Assembly: GCA_003150235.1 (NCBI GenBank)
Contig: QAMW01000049.1
Location: 1 to 41,607 of the forward strand
DNA from: Bacteroidales bacterium
GTDB lineage: Bacteria > Bacteroidota > Bacteroidia > Bacteroidales > Muribaculaceae
Reading direction: 5' to 3'
DNA length: 41,607 nucleotides
Part shown: piece by piece, positions 7,932-16,580 of the stretch
Position numbering within the stretch: the stretch's first letter is position 1
Layout: each line of letters opens with the position of its first letter
The notes under the pieces: model-generated
What the model was told of the DNA's origin: nothing
Seen by the model: the letters and a program-made list of their open reading frames with translations, nothing else
Databases searched by the model: none
Made by a program: the position numbers and the translations under genes

Positions 7932-7967
7932 AAAAAGGGGGATGCACCTTGAATCGATGCATCCCCC
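7932..7967 (-). terminator. terminator of the 7998-9564 gene
   Basis: A 10-bp perfect stem, GGGGGATGCA (7937-7946) with TGCATCCCCC (7958-7967), has an 11-nt loop and is followed in the minus direction by TTTTTATTTC. It separates the secreted-protein gene from bioA and lies just upstream of the bioA promoter. Confidence 0.75.
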
Positions 7968-7997
7968 TGTCGATATCTCTAAAAATCGACAGAATCG

Positions 7998-9564
7998 TTA
8001 TCGGATAATCTTTGCAGTCTTGACTGATCCGTCGGATAGGCGATCACGGCGTATCGCGATAGTGCCTGCTGCCGGAGAGTCGATACGTACACCCTGCAGG
8101 TTATACCATTCGGTTGTAACCACTTCTGGTGCGGCTACATTTGCAGTCTCGATTCCTGCAGTGCCGACCTTGGCTGACTTGCGGGTTTCTCCGTTCACTG
8201 TATATGCGCTCTGTACCTCAATCACCGGTGTTTCTTCCATCATGAGTGTGATGGTGTGATCAGCCGAGCCTTCATTGGTTGCAACCACTCCGTACTCGGC
8301 GAAGGTATAAGGTATGTCGGTTATCGGCTCTGAAAGTGCAGGATATACCTCGGGTGTGAAGGTGAATAAGTCGCCGTTGATAAATATGTTGTAATACATA
8401 TTGTCGGGGTTGATGAAGTTGCCTTCGGTGTCAACGGCGGGAATGTTGAGGGTTACCGATCTTCCCCAAGGCGCATAATATTCGCCCACGGATGTAATTG
8501 AAGGATTTGCCGGTGTAGCCGGAACCTCTTTATAGGGCACGAATGTTGCGTCAAGAAGCACTGAGCCTGAGGGCATACCTGGATTGGCGGTCTTCATACC
8601 GAAGGTCATTAGCATAGCCTTGTCGGCAATATATTTGTCGCCTTCTTTGGTAAGGGTCACAGCCGGCTGGGGAATGTAGTGGATTTCCGGTTCTCCCCAG
8701 TCGCTGACACCTTCCTCGGTGTCGGCAGCCTGGAAGAAGTAATAATACATTTCGGTAGTATATATACCGAGATACTGGTTGGTGTCGATGGTTACCTTGT
8801 CGCCATCAATCTTTCCTTTAATCCATGAATCGCTGAAATATCCGTAAAGGCCCTTTATCCAAAGTTCATCACCGACAGTGGCAAATTCAATTATGCGATT
8901 GAACGGGGTGCCCCATGAACCGGTTGCCATGCACACATACTGTGTGGTCTCTGTCCCTGCGGGAGGGGTGGGAAGAGTGGTGTCAAACACGTTCCAGTTG
9001 ATGTTGCCTTCGCCTGTGCCGGTGAATGAGCCGTCGCTGTTATACATACCTACTATACGGGTCACGCCATCTTTTACCGCATCAACCTGTGTGAGGGTGT
9101 TGTTTTCCCACTTCATCACGAGATTGGGATTTTCAGTGTCTTCTACAAATTCCTGGGTCTCACCGTTGGTGACAACCTTAGCCATTCTTGCCGATACCTG
9201 CGACTCGGGAGTTCCCAGATATTCATTGGCGGGTACTACATAGGCATCTTGCGGGAAAGTGAACACGACAAGGTTGTCATCACCGAGAGTGCCCTTTATC
9301 CAATAGGGATAACCGTTGCCAAATGTATCTACCGGCTTATACATGTAGAAGTCTTTGCCGTCGATTACGATGGAGCTGATTTTTCCCTCGACGTTATTAA
9401 TGTAGAGCGACCCCCACATTTGCAGATACTGCTGGGAACTGCGGTACATATTGTCATAAGCCACACCGTTAGGTGTCTCCTGGATGCCTGCCGCACTGAC
9501 AGCCTGCGGCATTGTGCCACCGATGATGGCGGCGATTGATAACGTGAGTAATACTTTTTTTCAT
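7998..9564 (-). CDS. secreted protein with duplicated domain and sorting-like tail; signal peptide out of frame
   Basis: The long frame from the ATG at 9512 encodes 504 residues, but that start lies inside what should be a signal peptide. Upstream in the same frame the text reads KKVLLTLSIAAIIGGTMPQA, a good signal peptide. Its natural ATG at 9564-9562 is followed by seven A residues, which puts that ATG one base out of frame and places TGA in the reading frame. Six A residues would restore MKKVLL. The mature protein has two related segments (around residues 35-95 and 215-260 of the 504-aa frame, each with an xxWIKG element) and ends with EWYNLQGVRI plus a short basic tail, as in many Bacteroidales exported proteins. 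The function is unknown. Either a real or phase-variable frameshift or a homopolymer sequencing error explains the break. Confidence 0.7.
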
Positions 9565-9717
9565 ACGCGGATAATTTTAAGTCGTGTAAGTTTGATAATA
9601 ATTGATGTGGCAAATGTAGGTAAATAATCGCTATCGCGCAAGCAAATTTCAATAAAAGTAAGATATTGAATGGAAAATTTCTTTTAGCTGAAATGTTTTG
9701 CTTGCAAAATGCCAGTA

Positions 9718-9782
9718 TTTCCCGCTTCGGCTGAAGCGAGAAAGGTTATAAGGTTAACAGGTTAATAGGTTATAGGGTTGAC
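9718..9782. repeat. hairpin plus five 8-bp tandem repeats
   Basis: A stem-loop with arms CGCTTC and GAAGCG, extended by TTTC/GAAA, covers about 9718-9743. It runs directly into five 8-bp units at 9743-9782: AGGTTATA, AGGTTAAC, AGGTTAAT, AGGTTATA and GGGTTGAC. It lies in the divergent gap between the secreted protein gene (minus) and the hydrolase gene (plus), before the hydrolase promoter. The function is unknown. Confidence 0.7.
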
Positions 9783-9818
9783 GGCGAATAGAAGCCAGGC
9801 ATTTGCATGGCGTTATTT

Positions 9819-9848
9819 TTGCAAATTGATTAATATTGCCTATATTTG
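9819..9848 (+). promoter_or_regulatory. promoter of the hydrolase transcript
   Basis: TTG at 9819-9821 (inside a T run), a 19-nt spacer, then TATATTTG (TAnnTTTG) at 9841-9848. Transcription would start near 9855, leaving a leader of about 150-170 nt before the hydrolase start codon. Confidence 0.6.
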
Positions 9849-9854
9849 CGAGAT

Positions 9855-10004
9855 ATGAAGCTGATAGATTCATGTGAAATAATTAAATAGGGATTTCCCG
9901 TTAGGGATAATCTGTTTTTAGCCGTAGTGTTGAGCGTAGCGAAACCTACGGCAATGGTCGTTTTTAGGAATGTTTCCGTTAGGAATCATCAAAAAGCGAT
10001 ACAG
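9855..10004 (+). promoter_or_regulatory. structured leader with palindromes and a possible 11-codon ORF
   Basis: The leader starts with an 11-codon ORF (ATG 9855, stop ending 9890; MKLIDSCEIIK). Three stem-loops follow: TCCC-GTTA-GGGA at 9896-9907, GCCGTAG paired with CTACGGC at 9921-9927 and 9946-9952, and TTCC-GTTA-GGAA at 9974-9985. The first and third are diverged copies of one motif. This looks like a REP-type palindromic element lying in a 5' untranslated region. Whether it regulates the hydrolase is not known. Confidence 0.45.
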
Positions 10005-11954
10005 ATGATTCATCGGAAAGAGATGTCGCGGAAGATATTGCAATGTGTGGATAGGGGGCTGGCGGTCGGGTTGATTGCCGGTATGCTGCTTTTTGCCGGA
10101 TTGACGGCATGGTGGTATGTGTCGTTTATGGACAATGCCATTGTGAAGTGGCTTGCGTGGATGATGATTGTAGCGGTATGCGTCGTCTCATTTGTGGTCG
10201 TGACCGGCTATGGAATGAAGCGGTTGACCGGAATGCGGATTTACATTGTCGGCGCGCTCGTTGCTGCATGGCTGTTGTTGGGGAGGTTTGATTTTCCGCG
10301 TATAGGATGGACTGTTACGATTATCGGCGGCATACTTGGTGTGGCTTTCCCTCTGTTTTGGAATGTGCGCAGTCGTGGATGGCGTACAGTGCCGGTGGTG
10401 TTGACCGTGGTGGTATTGTCAGGTGGATATGTATGGCTTCATGAGGGAATGACAGAGAGCGATTCTCAGGTAGAGCCGATTGCTGCTGTTGACGGGATAA
10501 ATATTTGGGAATATGGCGCAGGAGCTGATACACTGCGTGTCGATGGCTCGGCTTATTTCAAGGTTGAACGTAGGATTGACCGGATTGTTCGCGACAGGAT
10601 ATGGGGATTTGACAACACACGCCTGCCTCTGCACGGTACTCTGTTTTACCCCGATAGCGGACGCCGTCTTCCGCTCATGGCAATAATTCATGGAAGCCAT
10701 TATATGCTCGACCGGTCAGACCGCGGATACGATTATCTTGCCGTGGCGCTTGCGCGACGGGGATATGCCGTGGTGACGGTTGATGAAAATTTCATCAACA
10801 AGAGTTTCACGGGCGGTTACGGTTCTCAAGATTATATAGGGCGAGGATGGTTGCTTTTGAAAAATCTTGAATATCTCCGGGCAATCGCGTCTGATGCCGA
10901 TTCGCCGCTTTCGGGCGTGATTGACTTTGACCGTGTGGCACTCATGGGACATTCTCGCGGAGGCGACGGCATAGCTGCCGCTACTTGGCTTAACGGTCTT
11001 GAAGAGTCGCCGGCGGAGAATGGCGAGGTGTATGATTTCGGGTTTGGTATAAAAAGTGTCATCGAGATCGCTCCGACCGGTATGCTCACGATTTCTGACG
11101 GGTCGCCTTATATATATAATAATGTGGACTGCCTGCTGCTGCAGGGCGACAAGGATGGCGATGTGTCGTTCATGTACGGGTTGCGCCGTTATAATACCGC
11201 GACCTTTTCTGACTCGGTGTATCATTTCAAGGTGGCGGTCAATATCGCGGGTGCCAATCATGGACAATTCAATACTGCATGGGGAGCCGATGACCGTCAA
11301 CCTCCGGCAGCCTGGTTTCTTGACCGTACGGGAATGTTGACCGGCGAGGAGCAGCGTAATGTCGCCACAGCCTACATCACCGCATTTCTTGACGCTTCGT
11401 TAAAAGGAGAGGGTGAAATCTCCGAAGTATTTATCAACCCTTTGCATAGCGGTGATATAGTTCAGTGGGCTGACACGCGCACACTCTGTATGGCTGATTT
11501 TGAGAGTGACGTCTATGGTGGAGACGTGGTCGAACTCACGTTGCGCGACCGTTCGCGCATGTCACAGCTTAATCATGGCGTTAAAGTGGATGAAGGTACG
11601 GAATATCGGCTAACACTTGACAGTGTGCTTGCCGTCGCTCCTTGTCATGACCTGGTGTTTTCGGCATACGCGGATGAAGATACACACCTTTCTATGGTTG
11701 TGTATGCGGGTGACACGGCAGCTCTCTCCGATACCATGGCTGTCACGGCTACTTTGCCGGCGCGCCTGTCGCGGTCGCTGTTGGTATTTCCGATTCAAGG
11801 CGACAGGGAGCAAGAGATGGTCATGCAGACATTCCGCCTTCCGATTCCTACTGCTGACAGTGTGCATGTCACCGAGATACGCTTTCGGGCACTTGACGGC
11901 TCCGCTATCGTGGACAATATCGGTCTAAGGAGACAATTTGAGGTCAAAAAATAA
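10005..11954 (+). CDS. membrane-anchored alpha/beta hydrolase
   Basis: About 649 residues from the ATG at 10005 (643 from the ATG at 10023). The frame is open further upstream, but there it runs through the palindromic repeat, so earlier starts are unlikely. The first ~140 residues contain four to five hydrophobic helices, the last followed by an extracytoplasmic stretch. The hydrolase domain then shows PLMAIIHGSHY (oxyanion region), a YAVVTVDENFIN segment, the nucleophile elbow MGHSRGGDG (Ser about 311 from 10023), LLLQGDKDGDVS (likely acid) and GANHGQF (likely catalytic His). The C-terminal ~170 residues form a beta-rich domain. It resembles dienelactone/PAF-acetylhydrolase-type esterases in layout; the substrate is unknown. 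The catalytic domain probably lies in the periplasm. Confidence 0.8.
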   Translation: MIHRKEMSRKILQCVDRGLAVGLIAGMLLFAGLTAWWYVSFMDNAIVKWLAWMMIVAVCVVSFVVVTGYGMKRLTGMRIYIVGALVAAWLLLGRFDFPRIGWTVTIIGGILGVAFPLFWNVRSRGWRTVPVVLTVVVLSGGYVWLHEGMTESDSQVEPIAAVDGINIWEYGAGADTLRVDGSAYFKVERRIDRIVRDRIWGFDNTRLPLHGTLFYPDSGRRLPLMAIIHGSHYMLDRSDRGYDYLAVALARRGYAVVTVDENFINKSFTGGYGSQDYIGRGWLLLKNLEYLRAIASDADSPLSGVIDFDRVALMGHSRGGDGIAAATWLNGLEESPAENGEVYDFGFGIKSVIEIAPTGMLTISDGSPYIYNNVDCLLLQGDKDGDVSFMYGLRRYNTATFSDSVYHFKVAVNIAGANHGQFNTAWGADDRQPPAAWFLDRTGMLTGEEQRNVATAYITAFLDASLKGEGEISEVFINPLHSGDIVQWADTRTLCMADFESDVYGGDVVELTLRDRSRMSQLNHGVKVDEGTEYRLTLDSVLAVAPCHDLVFSAYADEDTHLSMVVYAGDTAALSDTMAVTATLPARLSRSLLVFPIQGDREQEMVMQTFRLPIPTADSVHVTEIRFRALDGSAIVDNIGLRRQFEVKK

Positions 11955-11957
11955 GAT

Positions 11958-11977
11958 TTATGGAAAAATTTCCATAA
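11958..11977. terminator. 20-bp palindrome after the hydrolase gene
   Basis: Arms TTATGGAAA and TTTCCATAA form a perfect inverted repeat separated by two A residues, starting 3 nt after the hydrolase stop codon. It may act as a terminator, or as a protein-binding site upstream of the serC promoter; there is no long T run to decide. Confidence 0.35.
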
Positions 11978-12002
11978 TTAACTACATTTTTCTTGCGTTT
12001 TG

Positions 12003-12033
12003 TTGACCTGCCTTAATAAAATCACTAAATTTG
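12003..12033 (+). promoter_or_regulatory. promoter of serC-serA
   Basis: TTG at 12003-12005, a 20-nt spacer, then TAAATTTG (TAnnTTTG) at 12026-12033. The serC ATG is 28 nt downstream. Confidence 0.65.
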
Positions 12034-12061
12034 CAGATATAACCATTTAACACGTTATAAG

Positions 12062-13129
12062 ATGAAAAAGCATAATTTTTATGCCGGTCCCTCGATTCTT
12101 AGCGAATATACGATTAAGAATACAGCCGAAGCTATCAAAGACTTCGCCGGTACCGGATTGTCTATTCTTGAAATCTCTCACCGCAGCAAGGAGTTCACAG
12201 CAGTAATCGAGGAGGCTCAACAGCTTGTAAAGGAGTTGCTTGAAGTGCCCGAAGGTTACCACGTACTGTTTCTCGGAGGTGGTGCCTCGATGCAGTTCTG
12301 CATGGTGCCTTACAACCTGTTGAAGAAGAAAGCGGCATATCTTGACACCGGCACATGGGCAAGCAATGCCATCAAGGAGGCAAAACTCTTCGGCGAGGTT
12401 GATGTGGTGGCTTCAAGCAAGGATAAGAATTATACTTTCATCCCCAAGGGATATACCGTACCCGAGGATGTCGACTATTTCCACTATACTACCAACAACA
12501 CTATCTACGGTACGGAGATGCGCTATGACCCCGACGTTAAGGTGCCTTTGGTTGCCGACATGTCGAGCGATATCTTCTCACGTCCCGTTGATGTGGCGAA
12601 ATATGACGTGATTTATGCCGGTGCACAGAAAAACCTTGCTCCTGCCGGTGTGACTATCGCTATTGTTAAAGAGGCGGCTCTCGGCAATGTCGACCGTGCT
12701 ATCCCGACAATGCTTGACTATCGTACTCATGTAAAGAAAGGCTCGATGTTCAACACGCCTCCCGTGCTCCCCATTTATTCTGCCCTCCAGACCTTGAAAT
12801 ATTACAAGGAACTCGGCGGTATCAAGGAGATGGAACGCCGCGACCTTGCCAAGGCAGAGATGCTTTACGAGGCTATCGACTCAAGCAAGATGTTTGTCGG
12901 CACAGTCGCCCCCGAAGACCGCTCAATCATGAATGTATGTTTTGTTATGAAGCCCGAATACGACGGACTCGACAAGGAGTTTATCGACTTTGCATCGACC
13001 AAGGGCATTGTCGGTATAAAGGGTCATCGCTCGGTTGGCGGTTTCCGTGCATCGCTTTACAATGCACTTCCTATCGAGAGCGTGAAGGTGCTTGTTGAGG
13101 CAATGAAAGAATTTGAAAAGAAACATTAA
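12062..13129 (+). CDS. serC: phosphoserine aminotransferase
   Basis: SerC transfers the amino group of glutamate to 3-phosphohydroxypyruvate to give phosphoserine; it also acts in pyridoxal phosphate synthesis in some bacteria. It is a cytosolic PLP enzyme. The protein is 355 residues, the usual length. Seen in the sequence: NFYAGPSILSE at the start, VLFLGGGASMQF (phosphate binding), VADMSSDIFSRP, the PLP-lysine in YAGAQKNLAPAGVTI and HRSVGGFRASLYNA near the C-terminus. It is 14 nt upstream of serA and co-transcribed with it, giving two consecutive steps of serine synthesis. The serB phosphatase is not in the window. Confidence 0.97.
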   Translation: MKKHNFYAGPSILSEYTIKNTAEAIKDFAGTGLSILEISHRSKEFTAVIEEAQQLVKELLEVPEGYHVLFLGGGASMQFCMVPYNLLKKKAAYLDTGTWASNAIKEAKLFGEVDVVASSKDKNYTFIPKGYTVPEDVDYFHYTTNNTIYGTEMRYDPDVKVPLVADMSSDIFSRPVDVAKYDVIYAGAQKNLAPAGVTIAIVKEAALGNVDRAIPTMLDYRTHVKKGSMFNTPPVLPIYSALQTLKYYKELGGIKEMERRDLAKAEMLYEAIDSSKMFVGTVAPEDRSIMNVCFVMKPEYDGLDKEFIDFASTKGIVGIKGHRSVGGFRASLYNALPIESVKVLVEAMKEFEKKH

Positions 13130-13143
13130 TCAGATTTCAGGCT

Positions 13144-14064
13144 ATGAAAGTACTGGTAGCTACCGAAAAACCGTTTGCGACAGTTGCTGTCGACGGTATC
13201 CGCAAAGTCGTTGAAGACGCGGGTTATGAACTCGAATTGCTTGAAAAATATACGGCTAAATCCGATCTTCTCGCTGCCGTTGCAGATGCTGACGGTCTTA
13301 TTATCCGCAGCGATGTGATTGACCCCGAGGTGTTTGATGCAGCTAAAAATCTTAAGGTCGTTGTGCGTGCCGGTGCCGGTTATGACAATGTAGACCTCGC
13401 TTCAGCCACAGCTCATAATGTTGTGGTGGAGAATACTCCGGGTCAGAACTCCAATGCCGTTGCCGAGCTTGTGTTCGGTATGGCTGTGATGGCTGTCCGT
13501 AACAATTATAACGGCACATCGGGAACCGAGCTTAAAGGCAAGCGTCTCGGACTGCAGGCTTACGGTCAGGTTGGTCGCAATGTGGCGCGTATCGCCAAGG
13601 GTTTCGGCATGGAAGTGTCGGCTTTTGACCCGTATTGCCCCGATGAGGTCATGACTAACGACGGCGTTAAGCCCGTTCACTCTATCGACGACCTTTATTC
13701 CGGCAATGACATTGTGTCGATTCATATCCCCGCCACTCCGGAGACCCGTAAGAGCATTGGATATTTCAACCTTACCAATATGCCTCTCGGAGGCGTGGTT
13801 GTCAATACCGCCCGTAAGGAGGTGATTGATGAAGATGGTCTTGCAAAGGCTCTTCGTGAGCGCACCGACCTGAAGTATGTAGCCGATGTAAAGCCTGACA
13901 ATGCCGACGCGTTGAAGGAGGAATTCGGCGCCCGCGTGTTCTTCACTCCCAAAAAGATGGGTGCGCAGACCTCGGAGGCAAATATCAACGCCGGTATCGC
14001 CGCCGCCAATCAGGTAGTGGCTTATCTTCGCGACGGAATCAATAAATTCCAGGTCAACAAATAA
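13144..14064 (+). CDS. serA: D-3-phosphoglycerate dehydrogenase, short form with Lys in place of the catalytic His
   Basis: SerA oxidises 3-phosphoglycerate to 3-phosphohydroxypyruvate with NAD, the first step of serine synthesis. At 306 residues it is the short type with substrate- and NAD-binding domains only and no ACT or ASB regulatory domain, so serine feedback through ACT is not expected. Visible motifs: IIRSDVIDPEV, VRAGAGYDNVDL, the Rossmann loop LQAYGQVGRNVARIAKG (the first Gly is Ala here), NTARKEVIDEDGL (catalytic Arg) and PKKMGAQTSEANINAG. In canonical enzymes the last segment begins with Pro-His; here it reads PKKMGAQ, so a lysine replaces the catalytic histidine. From memory this defines a known Lys-type subgroup found in Bacteroides and Entamoeba. 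It is in one operon with serC. Confidence 0.93.
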   Translation: MKVLVATEKPFATVAVDGIRKVVEDAGYELELLEKYTAKSDLLAAVADADGLIIRSDVIDPEVFDAAKNLKVVVRAGAGYDNVDLASATAHNVVVENTPGQNSNAVAELVFGMAVMAVRNNYNGTSGTELKGKRLGLQAYGQVGRNVARIAKGFGMEVSAFDPYCPDEVMTNDGVKPVHSIDDLYSGNDIVSIHIPATPETRKSIGYFNLTNMPLGGVVVNTARKEVIDEDGLAKALRERTDLKYVADVKPDNADALKEEFGARVFFTPKKMGAQTSEANINAGIAAANQVVAYLRDGINKFQVNK

Positions 14065-14076
14065 ATCAGCCTATAT

Positions 14077-14120
14077 ACAAAATAAGAGGGGATGCCGAAA
14101 GGCATCCCCTCTTATTTTGT
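14077..14120. terminator. bidirectional terminator between serA and the OmpA-family gene
   Basis: A 20-bp perfect stem (14077-14096 with 14101-14120) is closed by a GAAA tetraloop, with a G/C-rich core and A/T-rich ends giving T runs in both directions. It serves the convergent serA (plus) and the OmpA-family gene (minus), whose stop is 15 nt away. Confidence 0.9.
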
Positions 14121-14134
14121 ATTGTATCTCATCA

Positions 14135-14980
14135 TTACTTTGCGTCATCTGTTTCAGGCGCCTTGTCGATAAGGTCAAGGAACTCGTCGAGTTTCGGGGT
14201 GATGATAATTTCGGTGCGGCGGTTGCGCTGACGTCCAAGCTCGGTGTCGTTGTCGGCAATCGGGTTATACTCGCCACGACCGGCTGCCGACAGGCGCTGC
14301 GGATTGATGCCGAAGTCGTTCTGGAGCACTTGCACTACCGACGATGCGCGCAGTGTCGAGAGGTCCCAGTTATTGCGGATGTTTGTGCGGCTGATGGGCA
14401 CATTATCGGTATTGCCTTCTACAAGCACGTCGTAACTGTTGTAATCCTTGATAATCTTTGCGATTTTGCTGAGGGTCTCCATGGCGCGGGGGCTTACCTC
14501 ATAGCTGCCTGTCTTGAATAGCATGTTGTCGGCAAGCGAGATGTAGACCACGCCTTTCAATACTTTCACGTCAACATCCTTAAGTTCGTCGGTGCTGAGC
14601 GAGCGGGTAAGCTTGTTGGTAAGGGCAATGTTGAGTGAGTCGCTCTTGGACTTTGCATCGACAAGCTGCTTGATGTATTTGTTTGAGGCGTTGATTTCGT
14701 CTACGAGTTTGGCAATGTTCACGTTGCCCTGTGCGTTCTGGTCCATGCTCTTGTCAAGAGTGCTTTTCATCTCGGCAAGTCCTGCGCGAAGCTGGTCGTT
14801 GGCTTTATTTGCCGCATCGAGCTGCTGCTGGAGATTTTCGCCATTGGCTTCACACTTGATAAGGCTTTCACGGGTCGACAGATAGTCGCCCTGAAGCTGC
14901 TGATACTTCTTGTTGGTCACACAACCGGTCGTCAATAAGCCGCATAGGCTGCAAACGACGAGCATACTTTTAATTTTCAT
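14135..14980 (-). CDS. OmpA-family lipoprotein with coiled coil
   Basis: 281 residues. A lipoprotein signal peptide (SLCGLLTTGC, Cys20) is followed by a heptad-rich coiled coil from about 25 to 130. A C-terminal OmpA/MotB peptidoglycan-binding domain runs from about 145 to 265 (LFKTGSYEVSPRAMETLSKI, VEGNTDNVPI, NWDLSTLRASSVVQVL, RLSAAGRGEYNPIADN, QRNRRTEIII). Proteins of this build sit in the outer membrane or on its inner face and clamp it to peptidoglycan across the periplasm. It is a single-gene unit ending at the shared hairpin with serA. Confidence 0.9.
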   Translation of the reverse strand: MKIKSMLVVCSLCGLLTTGCVTNKKYQQLQGDYLSTRESLIKCEANGENLQQQLDAANKANDQLRAGLAEMKSTLDKSMDQNAQGNVNIAKLVDEINASNKYIKQLVDAKSKSDSLNIALTNKLTRSLSTDELKDVDVKVLKGVVYISLADNMLFKTGSYEVSPRAMETLSKIAKIIKDYNSYDVLVEGNTDNVPISRTNIRNNWDLSTLRASSVVQVLQNDFGINPQRLSAAGRGEYNPIADNDTELGRQRNRRTEIIITPKLDEFLDLIDKAPETDDAK

Positions 14981-15162
14981 GACTTATAAAAATACTGTTA
15001 ATCCTAAAATTTGTATTCTCGCTTAAAAACGCGCAAATATAAATATGATTTTGTGTTTTAACAAATTATTCTGCATTTTAGTTGCGGGCGACGCTTTTCC
15101 GGCGATATAATAAAGGTGACGGGATTTGCGTTATTGTATATGTTCTCTGATGATTGAAATCC

Positions 15163-16542
15163 ATGACCAGATTATTACGATATATATTATTATGTGTGTT
15201 GCCGGGACTTGTTGTCACGGGATGTATTGAGGACGGTTTCACCACATCGCCCTCCGACCAGCCGGTATATTCCACCGATACACTCCGTATCGGCACGGTG
15301 TTTACCGCCGAGGGTACGCCTACCAGCCGTTTCAAGGTATTCAACCGTCATGACAAGGGATTAAGCATTAGTAAAATCTCTTTCCGCGACCCTGCGATGG
15401 AAGAGATTTTCAGGCTTAATGTCGACGGTGTGTCGGGTAAAAGTTTTGACAATGTTGAAATAAGGGCAAATGACTCAATATTTGTGCTTGTCGAGGCTAC
15501 GTTGCCGGAATCGGGCACTGACTTGCCCGTGGAACTTAATGCCGAGCTTGACTTCGTGGCAAACGGTGTCACTTCGACAGTCGTGCTAAACGCTTTCGGT
15601 CAGGATGTGACGCGTCTTGTGGACTTTAAGGTGGCGTCTGACATGACACTTTCAGGAGCAAAGCCATATCAGATATATGACAGCCTTGTAGTGGCGGAGG
15701 GTGCGACACTTACGCTTGATGCCGGTACTACCCTGTATTTCCATGACAAGGCGGAGCTTGTAGTGCATGGTACACTGATTTCCAACGGTACGCCCGATCG
15801 CCGCGTCAATATGACCGGTGACCGTTTCGGACAGGTCGTAGGGAGGATTCCTTACGAAATAATGTCGGGACAGTGGGGCGGCGTTTACTTTTATGGCACA
15901 ACCCGCGACAACCGTTTGTCTCACACGTCGATACGAAACAGCGTTTACGGGGTCTACATCGATTCTGTGAGCGTGGATGCCCTCGACCCGGTGCTGACTC
16001 TTGTCAACTGTCAGTTGCGCAATTCCACCGGTGCGGTACTTGTGGCTAATTATGCACCTGTCAAGGCGGTTGGATGTGAATTTGCCGAGGCGGCTAAAGG
16101 GGTGGTGTATGTGAATGAGGGCAATCATGTTTTTAACCAGTGTACGTTTTCCAACAATTACCTGTTTGCTGCGATAACGGGACCCATGCTCTATCTTGAC
16201 GGTGAAAATGTAGGTGCCGACATCTCCAATTCGATTCTCTACGGGATGGGTGGCGAGGTACTGCCCGCTGACCTTGCCGGTAAACCGGTATATTTCCGCA
16301 ACTGTCTTTTTGCAGCAGCCGGCACTGATGATGAAAATTTCATAAATAGTATCTGGGATGCCGACCCGCTGTTTTATACCGTGAGGGAGGATTACCATTT
16401 TGACTATCGGCTCCGGGAAGGTTCGCCGGCAATAGGTGCCGGTGACCCATCGCTCTGCCTGCCCGAGGCTTCGAGCGACATGTACGGGCTTACACGAGGA
16501 AATGCTCCCGATGTAGGCGCTTACGTTTTCTCTCTTGATTGA
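15163..16542 (+). CDS. lipoprotein with right-handed beta-helix
   Basis: 459 residues from the ATG at 15163 (an in-frame TTG lies 9 nt earlier). Signal peptide with lipobox (VVTGC, Cys20 or nearby), then a beta-sandwich-like first domain of about 150 residues. The second half shows the spaced, short repeated strands of a parallel beta-helix: IRNSVYGVYIDSV, LVNCQLRNSTGAVLVANYA, VKAVGCEFAEAAKGVVYV, FNQCTFSNNYLFAAI, ISNSILYGMG. It closes with LREGSPAIGAGD and DVGAYVFS, the ending typical of choice-of-anchor-Q / beta-helix surface proteins. It is probably surface-exposed; any enzymatic activity is unknown. It ends 38 nt before the next gene. Confidence 0.8.
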   Translation: MTRLLRYILLCVLPGLVVTGCIEDGFTTSPSDQPVYSTDTLRIGTVFTAEGTPTSRFKVFNRHDKGLSISKISFRDPAMEEIFRLNVDGVSGKSFDNVEIRANDSIFVLVEATLPESGTDLPVELNAELDFVANGVTSTVVLNAFGQDVTRLVDFKVASDMTLSGAKPYQIYDSLVVAEGATLTLDAGTTLYFHDKAELVVHGTLISNGTPDRRVNMTGDRFGQVVGRIPYEIMSGQWGGVYFYGTTRDNRLSHTSIRNSVYGVYIDSVSVDALDPVLTLVNCQLRNSTGAVLVANYAPVKAVGCEFAEAAKGVVYVNEGNHVFNQCTFSNNYLFAAITGPMLYLDGENVGADISNSILYGMGGEVLPADLAGKPVYFRNCLFAAAGTDDENFINSIWDADPLFYTVREDYHFDYRLREGSPAIGAGDPSLCLPEASSDMYGLTRGNAPDVGAYVFSLD

Positions 16543-16566
16543 CTCTGAAAATTCGTTTTTATTTTA

Positions 16567-16574
16567 TACCTTTG
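16567..16574 (+). promoter_or_regulatory. -7 box of the DUF4199 operon
   Basis: TACCTTTG matches TAnnTTTG and ends 6 nt before the ATG at 16581; no TTG lies at the expected -33 distance. If active, transcription would start at or next to the ATG, giving an almost leaderless message, or the ATG at 16590 is used. Confidence 0.4.
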
Positions 16575-16580
16575 CAAGGT

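Noticed and set aside
9927..10004. Upstream start of the hydrolase at 9927
   Set aside because: The stretch is a palindromic repeat, and the encoded residues do not resemble a protein N-terminus; the ATG at 10005 or 10023 precedes the first membrane helix.
10716..11300. Long minus-strand open frame inside the hydrolase gene
   Set aside because: It lies opposite the catalytic core of the alpha/beta hydrolase, is rich in Arg/His/Ile as expected of an antisense frame, and has no promoter or family features.
15652..16398. 248-codon minus-strand frame opposite the beta-helix lipoprotein
   Set aside because: No signal peptide, motif or plausible start; it mirrors the plus-strand gene, whose lipobox and beta-helix repeats are clear.
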